64,000 bases of DNA from Sphingobacteriales bacterium. Lineage in GTDB: Bacteria > Bacteroidota > Bacteroidia > Chitinophagales > Chitinophagaceae. Numbering within the stretch: the first letter of the stretch is position 1; each line of letters starts with the position of its first letter. The notes beneath the pieces were generated by a model that did not search any database, had not been told where the DNA came from, and saw only the letters and a list, made by a program, of their open reading frames with translations. The position numbers and the translations under genes are program-made. Below, piece by piece: positions 51,447 through 59,112 of the stretch. Where the stretch lies: contig JACRLZ010000007.1 in NCBI GenBank assembly GCA_016235125.1, positions 186,001 through 250,000 on the forward strand, in the 5' to 3' direction.

Positions 51447-52016
51447 ATGACAAATTTTGAAAACGATATTGAAAAATGTCTTGAGGTATTAAAGAATGGC
51501 GGTCTCATTCTCTATCCAACCGATACCGTTTGGGGCATCGGCTGTGATGCTACGAATGAAAAAGCGGTTGAAAGAATTTACCAGTTAAAAAAAAGACCCG
51601 ATAATAAAGCCATGATCGTCCTGGTTGCCACCGAGCAGGAAATATTGCAGCATGTGGCAGCGCCGGACCTGCAGGTATTTGATTATTTGGAAAAAACAAC
51701 AAAGCCCACGACTGTTATTTATGAAAGCCCTATTGGTCTTGCTGATAATCTGGTAGCTGCCGATGGAAGCATCGCCATCCGTATTTGTTCTGAAATATTC
51801 TGCCGGCACCTTATCAAAAGATTTCGTAAGCCAATCGTCTCTACTTCGGCGAATATTTCCGGCGAACCCGTTGCCGGAACATTTTCTGAAATAACAGACG
51901 AAATAAAACAGGGTGTTGATTACATCGTCCGTTACAGGCAGGATGATGAAACGGTTGCCGAACCTTCTTCTGTTATTAAATGGAGCAACGGAACAATGGA
52001 AGTGCTTCGACATTAA
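51447..52016 (+). CDS. tsaC: Threonylcarbamoyl-AMP synthase (YrdC/Sua5 domain)
   Basis: 189 residues from ATG 51447. YrdC fold: GGLILYPTDTVWGIGCDATNEKAVERIYQLKKRP (KxR/SxN nucleotide region), PTTVIYESP, SIAIRICSEIFCRHLIKRFRKPIVSTSANISGEP. Makes threonylcarbamoyl-adenylate for t6A37 of ANN-decoding tRNAs. The short form without the Sua5 C-terminal domain. The frame runs on upstream to 51399 inside the octamer element, but those codons are not conserved-looking. Confidence 0.9.
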   Translation: MTNFENDIEKCLEVLKNGGLILYPTDTVWGIGCDATNEKAVERIYQLKKRPDNKAMIVLVATEQEILQHVAAPDLQVFDYLEKTTKPTTVIYESPIGLADNLVAADGSIAIRICSEIFCRHLIKRFRKPIVSTSANISGEPVAGTFSEITDEIKQGVDYIVRYRQDDETVAEPSSVIKWSNGTMEVLRH

Positions 52017-52018
52017 GT

Positions 52019-52053
52019 CTTGCGTCTTGTAGCTTGCTTCTTGTTCCTTCTTC
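52019..52053. repeat. Five-unit heptamer array before cca
   Basis: CTTGCGT, CTTGTAG, CTTGCTT, CTTGTTC, CTTCTTC, beginning two bases after the tsaC stop codon. Same class as 1763-1804. Confidence 0.85.
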
Positions 52054-52065
52054 CAGTTATCTTTG
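52034..52065 (+). promoter_or_regulatory. Promoter of cca
   Basis: TTG at 52034-52036, 21 bases, TATCTTTG at 52058-52065. Predicted start about two bases before the ATG at 52074. The TTG again lies in a heptamer. Confidence 0.6.
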
Positions 52066-52073
52066 CCCCGTTT

Positions 52074-53552
52074 ATGCAAATAAAATGTACCAGGAAGGAA
52101 TTGTCTTTATTTAAAAAAGTCGCCAATGCTGCCGAAGTATTGGGAGTGGAAACCTATTTGGTCGGTGGATTTGTAAGAGACAAAATTCTGGGAAGGGAAA
52201 CAAAAGATGCAGACTTTGTTTGTGTGGGCGATGGTATTGCACTGGCAAAAGAAACTGCAAAACAATTCTCCCCGGTTCCACATGTGGATGTATTCAAAAA
52301 TTTCGGTACTGCTCATTTTAAAACAGATATTTCAAACTCTGATGATTCTTCGGAAATCCCCTCTTCGGGGGGTGGGGGAGCTTTCGATCTCGAATTTGTA
52401 GGCGCCAGAAAAGAAAGCTACCGTTCCGATTCCCGCAAGCCTGAAGTGGAGGCTGGTAAAATTGAAGACGACCAGAACCGCCGCGACTTCACCATTAATG
52501 CACTTGCCATTAGCCTGAATAAAAAAGGCTATGGCAAACTCATTGACCCGTTCAATGGAATAAAAGACCTGGAAGATAAAATCATCCGGACACCACTTGA
52601 ACCTTTGCAGACATTCAGTGATGATCCCTTGCGGATGATGAGGGCCATCCGCTTTGCAGCACAGCTTGGTTTTACTATCGAAGAAAAAACATGGCAGGGA
52701 ATAAAAGACGGAAAGGAGAGGATAAAAATCATTTCGCAGGAAAGAATAACGGATGAACTGAATAAGATCATTTTATCACCCAAACCATCCGTTGGTTTTG
52801 AGCTGTTGTACAAAAGTGGTTTGCTGCAGATCATCCTTCCACAAATGGTTGATCTTGCCGGGGCTGAATACAAAGATGGTCTTGGCCACAAGGATAATTT
52901 TTATCATACACTACAGGTGCTTGATAATTTATCCCAAAAAACAAATGACCTCTGGCTTCGCTGGGCGGCGGTGCTGCATGATATTGCCAAACCGGTTACG
53001 AAAAAATTTGAAGACGGACATGGCTGGACCTTCCATGGGCATGAAGTGGTGGGTGGAAGAATGGTGCCTAAGATTTTCAATAAACTGAAACTGCCGCAAC
53101 ATGAAGCGATGCGGTTTGTAAGAAAAATGGTGGAACTGCATCTTCGGCCAATCAGTTTGACCAAAGAAAATATTACTGACGCCGCCATACGCCGATTATT
53201 GTTTGATGCAGGAGAAGATTTTGATGCACTGATGCTGCTTTGCAATGCTGATATTACTTCAAAGAATAAGCAAAAAGTAAAACGCTTTCTCGAAAATTTT
53301 CAACTGGTACGTCAGCGCTGTAAAGAAGTGGAAGAAAAAGATCATATACGCAGCTGGCAGCCCCCGGTGAACGGAGAGATGATCATGGAAATGTTTGGCC
53401 TTGCGCCATCAAAACCCGTTGGTATATTGAAGGATTCGCTGAAAGATGCCATGCTTGACGGTATTATTCCCAATACCAAAGAAGCTGCCTTGCAGTTTGT
53501 GATTGAAAAAGGAAAGGAAATGGGTTTGCAGGTGCTGAATCGTTTGTCGTAA
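52074..53552 (+). CDS. cca: CCA-adding/poly(A)-polymerase-family tRNA nucleotidyltransferase with HD domain
   Basis: 492 residues from ATG 52074. Class II nucleotidyltransferase: YLVGGFVRDKILGRETKDADFV (about 24-45, GGxVRD plus DxD), FVGARKESY, RRDFTINALAISLN, DPLRMMRAIRFAAQLGF, then an HD domain with VLHDIAKP and FHGHEVVGG. Repairs or adds the tRNA 3' CCA; both tRNAs in this window need it. Odd: between HFKTDIS and FDLEFVGARK a run of about 18 residues (SNSDDSSEIPSSGGGGA) is coded by a CCCC/GGGG-rich repeat around 52341-52383, not expected in the family. Confidence 0.93.
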   Translation: MQIKCTRKELSLFKKVANAAEVLGVETYLVGGFVRDKILGRETKDADFVCVGDGIALAKETAKQFSPVPHVDVFKNFGTAHFKTDISNSDDSSEIPSSGGGGAFDLEFVGARKESYRSDSRKPEVEAGKIEDDQNRRDFTINALAISLNKKGYGKLIDPFNGIKDLEDKIIRTPLEPLQTFSDDPLRMMRAIRFAAQLGFTIEEKTWQGIKDGKERIKIISQERITDELNKIILSPKPSVGFELLYKSGLLQIILPQMVDLAGAEYKDGLGHKDNFYHTLQVLDNLSQKTNDLWLRWAAVLHDIAKPVTKKFEDGHGWTFHGHEVVGGRMVPKIFNKLKLPQHEAMRFVRKMVELHLRPISLTKENITDAAIRRLLFDAGEDFDALMLLCNADITSKNKQKVKRFLENFQLVRQRCKEVEEKDHIRSWQPPVNGEMIMEMFGLAPSKPVGILKDSLKDAMLDGIIPNTKEAALQFVIEKGKEMGLQVLNRLS

Positions 53553-53574
53553 TCAACTTTTATAAAAAACCCTG

Positions 53575-53654
53575 TACCACATAGACACATAGGTGCATAG
53601 GCACACATAGACGGCTATGTGAAATACTATTGTGTGCTATGTGCCTATGTGGTA
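53575..53654. repeat. Octamer-phased CACATAG inverted element, copy D
   Basis: Perfect 10-bp ends TACCACATAG (53575-53584) and CTATGTGGTA (53645-53654). Units of 8: CACATAGA CACATAGG TGCATAGG CACACATAG on the left, mirrored on the right. Here CACAAAG is replaced throughout by CACATAG. Confidence 0.9.
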
Positions 53655-53700
53655 AAATTATTATTCCCGAAAGGAAGTATATCTGATACATAATTTCGGC

Positions 53701-53708
53701 TAAATTTG
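53701..53708 (+). promoter_or_regulatory. -7 box just upstream of the pRiA4b-like gene
   Basis: TAAATTTG is an exact TAnnTTTG match ending five bases before the ATG at 53713. The predicted transcription start would fall on or within the ATG, so its use is uncertain. No clear -33 TTG. Confidence 0.35.
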
Positions 53709-53712
53709 CTGC

Positions 53713-54282
53713 ATGGCTATTCTGCGATTCAGGGTTTATTTTGAAGAAGACGAAAGTGTGTACCGGGATGTGGTGATACGTCACTCCCAGAGTTTTTTTG
53801 ATCTGCATGAAACGATATTGAAGTCTTATGAATTTGACAATAAGCATAAGGCTACTTTCTTCCGCAGCAATGATCACTGGCAGAGAGGCCGGGAGATTTC
53901 TCTTGAAAAGTATGATGACAGGGAATACAAAGCCCCGCCGCTGCTGATGCGTGAAGCAACGGTCGGGTCAGAGATAAGGGACCCCAATCAGCGGTTCATC
54001 TATCTCTACGACTTCAATAAGAACTGGAGTTTTCTGCTGGAACTGATAAATGTGGCGAAAGAAGAAAACCCGAAGATCAGCTATCCTTCCATGATAAGAA
54101 CGGAAGGTATTGCCCCCAGCCAGTACGGCACCAAGGGATTGTTGGGAGAAAAATTTGCCGACGTGGAAGAGAAATACGACCTCACACAGGCAGGCGAAGG
54201 TTTTGCGGAAAAAGATGAAGAAGGAGAGGACATCGGGTTAGGTGATGATGGTGTTGAAGCCGAGGGTGAAGAGGAAGTGTAA
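53713..54282 (+). CDS. pRiA4b ORF-3-like protein
   Basis: 189 residues. Start MAILRFRVYFEEDESVYRDVVIRHSQSFFDLHETILKSYEFD and FIYLYDFNKNWSFLLELI fit the plasmid pRiA4b ORF-3/IS1096-TnpR-like family (small alpha+beta domain, residues about 3-135). The C-terminal 40 residues are very acidic and glycine-rich (EKDEEGEDIGLGDDGVEAEGEEEV). Despite the family name there is no transposase nearby. Role unknown. Confidence 0.82.
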   Translation: MAILRFRVYFEEDESVYRDVVIRHSQSFFDLHETILKSYEFDNKHKATFFRSNDHWQRGREISLEKYDDREYKAPPLLMREATVGSEIRDPNQRFIYLYDFNKNWSFLLELINVAKEENPKISYPSMIRTEGIAPSQYGTKGLLGEKFADVEEKYDLTQAGEGFAEKDEEGEDIGLGDDGVEAEGEEEV

Positions 54283-54296
54283 AACAACACTCAGGG

Positions 54297-54387
54297 TCTT
54301 GTCACTCCGACGAAGGAGGAGTCTCACAGATTCCAATAGATAAATGAGTGGGGTCTTTGAGATGCCTCGTACCTCGGCATGACAAGA
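54297..54387. repeat. GAGGTACGAGGCATCTC dispersed element, copy 2
   Basis: Left end TCTTGTCACTCCGACGAAGG (54297 on) and right end GAGATGCCTCGTACCTCGGC (54359 on). The ends match those of the element at 22971-23106 in reverse orientation. Lies between the pRiA4b-like gene and miaA. Confidence 0.85.
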
Positions 54388-54416
54388 CTCTGATTATACG
54401 GTAATTGATTGTATTC

Positions 54417-55382
54417 ATGAGCTCCCCCCCTAAAAAGACTGTCATTATTATTTGCGGACCAACGGCAGTTGGAAAAACTTCTGTTGCCATTCAATTAGCC
54501 CAACATTACAAATCAGAAATTATTTCAGCCGACAGCCGCCAGTGCTTTAAAGAACTGAACATCGGTGTGGCAAGACCATCCGAAAAAGAATTGGAAGAAA
54601 TAAAACATCATTTCATTGCTTCTCATTCCATACAGGAAGAAGTGACCGCTGCATCATTTGAGCAATATGCTCTGGGAAAAACAAAAGAATTATTTGCAAA
54701 GCATGATGTGGTAATGATGGTGGGTGGCACGGGGCTTTATATCAAGGCATTTTGTGAAGGACTGGACAAGATACCGGAAGTGAGTGATGGAATCAGAACA
54801 CAGATAGCAGAGAACTACAAATTAAAAGGCCTTGAATGGCTGCAGGATGAAATAGAGAAAAAAGACCCTGCATTCTTTGCCACTGGGGAAATACAAAATC
54901 CCCAACGCATGATGCGGGCACTGGAAGTGCTGGAAGCCACGGGGCAATCCATTCTTTCTTTCCGCAAGGGAGCAAAAGCAAAAAGAGATTTCAATACCAT
55001 AAAGATCGGACTTGAACTGCCCAAAGAAGAATTGCACCGCAACATTAATGCAAGAGTGGATAAAATGATGGAGGCAGGATTACTGAATGAAGTAAAACAA
55101 TTGTTACCTTTTAAAAACCTGAATGCATTGCAAACGGTTGGTTATGCCGAGTTGTTTGAATGTATGGTACCTGAAATGAGATTAACACAAAATTCGAATA
55201 GTGTATTTCTTTTTCAACATGGTGTAGCTTCAATAGAAGAGGCTGTAAAGCAAATTAAAATACATACAAGGCAATATGCCAAGCGGCAGATGACCTGGTT
55301 TAGGAAAGACGAAGCGATAAAGTGGTTTCGGTTGGGGCAGATGACGGAGATGATTGAGTTGGTAAAATCGAATGTATTTTAG
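54417..55382 (+). CDS. miaA: tRNA dimethylallyltransferase
   Basis: 321 residues from ATG 54417. P-loop IICGPTAVGKTSVAIQLAQHY (about 9-29), IISADSRQCFKELNIGVARPS (substrate-binding DSRQ), VGGTGLYIKAFCEGLD, NPQRMMRALEVLEATGQS, and the tRNA-binding end HTRQYAKRQMTWFRKD. Adds dimethylallyl to A37 of UNN-decoding tRNAs such as the tRNA-Cys here. Normal length. Confidence 0.95.
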   Translation: MSSPPKKTVIIICGPTAVGKTSVAIQLAQHYKSEIISADSRQCFKELNIGVARPSEKELEEIKHHFIASHSIQEEVTAASFEQYALGKTKELFAKHDVVMMVGGTGLYIKAFCEGLDKIPEVSDGIRTQIAENYKLKGLEWLQDEIEKKDPAFFATGEIQNPQRMMRALEVLEATGQSILSFRKGAKAKRDFNTIKIGLELPKEELHRNINARVDKMMEAGLLNEVKQLLPFKNLNALQTVGYAELFECMVPEMRLTQNSNSVFLFQHGVASIEEAVKQIKIHTRQYAKRQMTWFRKDEAIKWFRLGQMTEMIELVKSNVF

Positions 55383-55438
55383 TAAACAAACATATTGCTA
55401 AAAAATTTCCTCCGTAACTTCCCTCAAAATATTCCCTG

Positions 55439-58252
55439 ATGAATAAACTGTTTACTGTCTGTGTCTTGTTCTTTATTCCTTGTGCCTTATCAGCCCAGGT
55501 CTTCGGCGGCAACCCGCCATCACTGAAATGGAAACAGATCAATACAGATTCGGCAAGAGTTATTTTTCCGGCAGGTATGGATAGCCAGGCCAAACGGGTG
55601 GCATCTATTGTGCATTACCTGCAGCAGGAGAAACCCGTATCACCGGGCAATCAGCTTCGCAAAGTGAATATCGTTTTACAAAACCAGACAACAATACCCA
55701 ATGCCTATGTGGGCCTTGGCCCTTTCCGCAGCGAGTTTTATACCACTCCCGATGCCAATAACTTTTCAGAAGGCAGCCTTGCATGGATCGATAATCTTGC
55801 CCTGCATGAATACCGTCATGTGATGCAGTACAATAATTTCCGTAATGGCCTCAGTAAACTTATGTCTGTCATTGCCGGTGATGATGGACTTACTGTGGCC
55901 ACTAATGCTGCCATTCCCGATTGGTTCTTTGAAGGCGATGCCGTTTATAATGAAACCGTATTAAGCAACCAGGGCAGGGGCAGGTTGCCGCTTTTTACGA
56001 ATGCTTATCCATCACTGTGGCAGGCGGGTAAAAAATATTCATGGATGAAACTGCGCAATGGTTCATGGAAAGATTATGTGCCCAATCATTATTATCTCGG
56101 TTACCTACTGGTGAATTATGGCCGGGAAAAATATGGCAGCGACTTCTGGACAAAAGTGACCACCGATGCCAGCGCCTTTAAAGGCTTGTTCTATCCTTTC
56201 CAGGCTGCGGTAAAAAAGTATGCAGGAGTTGATTACAAAACTTTCATCAATGATGCATTTGATTCTTATAAAAGCAGTATCGAAAAAGCCGGGCTTTCAG
56301 ACAAGGACTTCCTGTTTCCTATAAAAAAAGATTATGTGGTAAGTTATTATTTTCCTTACAGCGCAGGGAATGATTCGCTGATCTATTTAAAAACAAGTAT
56401 GCGGCATCGGCCGGCCTTTTACCTGAAAGATCCCAAAGGCGAACACAGAATTAAAACAAGAGATATCTCCATTGATGAGCAGTTCAGCTACCGCAATGGA
56501 AAAATTGTGTATGCTGCTTATGAGAACGATGCCCGCCGGAACTGGCTGGATTATGGAGTGATAAAAGTGCTGGATATAAAAACAGGTGAACAGAAAACCA
56601 TCACTCATAAGACAAAATATTTTACTCCTGATATTTCTGCGGACGGAACCCGGATAGCAGCCGTGCAAAACAGCAGCGATGGTAAAAGTGAACTGCATAT
56701 ACTGGATGCAGAAACAGGAGAAGTAATAAAGACGATCAAATCATCTGAGATAGCAGTGTTCACCGATCCAAAATTCATTGATGACAATAACCTCGTTACA
56801 GCCGTGCGGTTGAAAGATGGAAAGATGGCATTGGCCATTGCTGAAATATCCACCGGCAATACTATCCGGCTTACTTCGCCTTCTTATAATGTGGTGGGTT
56901 ATCCCTGCGTAAAGGGTGACACGGTTTATTTCACTGCAAGCATTGGGGGCAACGATGATGTGTTTGCCCTTCAATTAAGCGATAAGGATAAAAAAATATA
57001 TCAGATCACTTCCGGTTATATGGGAAAATATTTTGTAAATGCCGGCAATGGAAAATTAACCTGGTCACAATTTACCGCCGAAGGCTATCAGCTAAAGCAG
57101 GTGGATGAAAAGGATTATGAGTGGTTTGTGGAAGTAAACCCGGAAAGGATGGAAAAAGCGGAAGGAAGATACTCCGTGAGCCAGGCAAAAGAATCCGGCG
57201 ATATTTTATTGACCAAAGTGCCGCAAAGAAATTTTCCGGTAAGTGATTATAAGAAAAGCCATGGCCTGCTGAACATTCACAGCTGGCGGCCTTATTATGA
57301 TGACCCGATCTTTAATTTCACACTTTACAGCCAAAATATTCTGAACACTCTTGAAACGGAATTGTATTATGAATACAATCGCAACGGCAGAACCAATGCT
57401 GTAGGGTTCAGTACTATTTATGGAGGCTGGTTTCCTTACCTGAATCTGGGAACTCAATACACTTTTGATGAGGAGGGAATCCGGGTAAACAGTGTCAGGA
57501 AATGGAGCCAGTTGGATTCCCGTATAGGTTTAAACATTCCACTCAGTAAAACCAGCGGGCAGACCTATAAAAGTTTCAATATTGGTACCAATCTTGGTTA
57601 CCAGGCGGAATTCAACAAGGGAGCTTACAAGGACACTCTTGGAACCACTTCATTCAGCTATTTGCATCATTATGTATCATGGAGTCAATATGTGCAACAG
57701 CAGGTACAGCATATTTACCCAAGGTTGGGCTATGCCGTATCATTTGCACACCGCTATGCCGTTTCAACTTACAGCGGCAACCAGTTCATCATCAGCGGAA
57801 CGGTATATGTACCGGGCTTTTTATCCAATCATAACATTGTTCTCAGTGGTTCATTCCAGCAGCGGGACACATTAGGACAGGTTGGTTTCAGCAACCGCTT
57901 TGCTTATTCAAGAGGATATACCGGAAGATATTTTTCAAGAATGTGGCGATTATCGGCCAATTATCATTTGCCTCTCTGGCATCCTGATTGGGGCTTTGGG
58001 AATATTTTATACATACAACGTATCAGGGCCAATGCTTTTTATGATTTCACCAAAGTGTATTCGAGAGATAAAACGCAAACAAGAAACCAGCGAAGTGTTG
58101 GCGGCGAAATATATTTCGATACCAAATGGTGGAACCAGTATCCGCTTACATTTGGATTCAGGGCAAGCAAATTACTGGACCAGGATCAGTTTGATGGATT
58201 CAGGGGAATGGTGTATGAGTTTATCATGCCCGTGAACATTATACCGAGATAA
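55439..58252 (+). CDS. Large exported protein: HExxH domain, TolB-like propeller and barrel-like C-terminus
   Basis: 937 residues. Signal peptide (FFIPCALSAQ). Residues about 25-290 resemble a gluzincin-type peptidase: LALHEYRHVMQYNNF (HExxH, about 121-127) and DWFFEGDAVYNET about 35 residues later with the third-ligand Glu. Residues about 290-560 are TolB/PD40-like propeller repeats (YFTPDISADGTRIAAVQNSSDGKSELHILDAETGEVIKTI). From about 620 the sequence turns into long amphipathic strands with many aromatics (LYYEYNRNGRTNAVGFSTIYGGWFPYLNLGTQYTF) ending in YEFIMPVNIIPR, probably a beta-barrel. No single named family is certain. Confidence 0.72.
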   Translation: MNKLFTVCVLFFIPCALSAQVFGGNPPSLKWKQINTDSARVIFPAGMDSQAKRVASIVHYLQQEKPVSPGNQLRKVNIVLQNQTTIPNAYVGLGPFRSEFYTTPDANNFSEGSLAWIDNLALHEYRHVMQYNNFRNGLSKLMSVIAGDDGLTVATNAAIPDWFFEGDAVYNETVLSNQGRGRLPLFTNAYPSLWQAGKKYSWMKLRNGSWKDYVPNHYYLGYLLVNYGREKYGSDFWTKVTTDASAFKGLFYPFQAAVKKYAGVDYKTFINDAFDSYKSSIEKAGLSDKDFLFPIKKDYVVSYYFPYSAGNDSLIYLKTSMRHRPAFYLKDPKGEHRIKTRDISIDEQFSYRNGKIVYAAYENDARRNWLDYGVIKVLDIKTGEQKTITHKTKYFTPDISADGTRIAAVQNSSDGKSELHILDAETGEVIKTIKSSEIAVFTDPKFIDDNNLVTAVRLKDGKMALAIAEISTGNTIRLTSPSYNVVGYPCVKGDTVYFTASIGGNDDVFALQLSDKDKKIYQITSGYMGKYFVNAGNGKLTWSQFTAEGYQLKQVDEKDYEWFVEVNPERMEKAEGRYSVSQAKESGDILLTKVPQRNFPVSDYKKSHGLLNIHSWRPYYDDPIFNFTLYSQNILNTLETELYYEYNRNGRTNAVGFSTIYGGWFPYLNLGTQYTFDEEGIRVNSVRKWSQLDSRIGLNIPLSKTSGQTYKSFNIGTNLGYQAEFNKGAYKDTLGTTSFSYLHHYVSWSQYVQQQVQHIYPRLGYAVSFAHRYAVSTYSGNQFIISGTVYVPGFLSNHNIVLSGSFQQRDTLGQVGFSNRFAYSRGYTGRYFSRMWRLSANYHLPLWHPDWGFGNILYIQRIRANAFYDFTKVYSRDKTQTRNQRSVGGEIYFDTKWWNQYPLTFGFRASKLLDQDQFDGFRGMVYEFIMPVNIIPR

Positions 58253-58255
58253 TAA

Positions 58256-58344
58256 AAGAGGCTGACTCAAAAAGGTTGTCAGCCTGTTCCGATAGTTATC
58301 GGAATTATCGAAGGCTATCAAATTGACTTTTGAGACAGCCGCTT
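58256..58344. mobile_element. MITE-like 89-bp element with terminal inverted repeats
   Basis: Ends AAGAGGCTGACTCAAAA (58256-58272) and TTTTGAGACAGCCGCTT (58328-58344) pair at 15 of 17 positions. The interior has TTCCGATAGTTATCGGAA. It starts four bases after the preceding stop codon. No coding capacity. A clear target duplication was not found. Confidence 0.65.
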
Positions 58345-58386
58345 AAAATGTATGAAACCAGTTTACTGGCGATGAATTGGTTGCTT

Positions 58387-59016
58387 TTAGCTTTTAGGGT
58401 TCTTTTGTTTTTCTTTTTTGCTGTGATGCATCCATTTATTCAGCTTGTAGGATAGCCAGGCGCTGGCGCCTCCGATCAATGCACCTGCAAACACATCAAC
58501 AGGATAATGAACACCGAGATAAAGCCTTGAATATCCTACCAGACCTGCCCATGTGTAGGCGGGTACAGCCACATACCATTTATGAGTTATCAATGTTAAT
58601 GAGGTGGCCGTGGCAAAGGCTTCGGACGTATGGCCGGAAGGAAATGAACTGTTCTTCGCATTTTTCAAAGCAATAAGAGTTGGGTCGGCCTCATGCGGCC
58701 GGGGTTTGTTTGAAATGGCTTTTATACCAAAAGTCAGAACCTGTGAACAGGCAAGACCTTCCAATGCATAGAGGGCATTTTTTTTCAATGTATTGTTTTT
58801 AGTGATCATACCGGCAACCCAATAGCTGAAGGGTGTTGCCAAACTTACAGGGGTTGCGGTGCCCGACATCAGCTTGTAAAATGAGGTTTTACTGTCGGTT
58901 CTTTTATCCTGCAATTTGTGCAGATAAGTGAGTCCTGCATAATCATTTTGACTGAAGGCGGAGGTTCCGGGTATAAGAATAGCGATGGCTATAACCGGGT
59001 ACAAGAATTTTTTCAT
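58387..59016 (-). CDS. PAP2-family phosphatase
   Basis: 209 residues. Signal peptide (IAILIPGTSAFSQ) and then the three phosphatase motifs: KAISNKPRP (KX6RP, about 99-107), SSFPSGHTSEAFA (PSGH, about 123-135) and SRLYLGVHYPVDVFAGA (SRX5HX3D, about 163-179). Four or so helices. Dephosphorylates lipid phosphates such as undecaprenyl pyrophosphate or phosphatidylglycerophosphate. C-terminal basic KKEKQKNPKS. Confidence 0.92.
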   Translation of the reverse strand: MKKFLYPVIAIAILIPGTSAFSQNDYAGLTYLHKLQDKRTDSKTSFYKLMSGTATPVSLATPFSYWVAGMITKNNTLKKNALYALEGLACSQVLTFGIKAISNKPRPHEADPTLIALKNAKNSSFPSGHTSEAFATATSLTLITHKWYVAVPAYTWAGLVGYSRLYLGVHYPVDVFAGALIGGASAWLSYKLNKWMHHSKKEKQKNPKS

Positions 59017-59112
59017 GCCGGTATGGTTTGATCTTTAATAATAAACACACAATATAAGTATTCAAACCTGTTTGAATGGAAAATAAACCTGGTTACCCGC
59101 TTTTAACAGGGA

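Noticed and set aside
53713..54282. Transposon gene (IS1096 TnpR-like)
   Set aside because: Family name only; no transposase, terminal repeats or target duplication around it.
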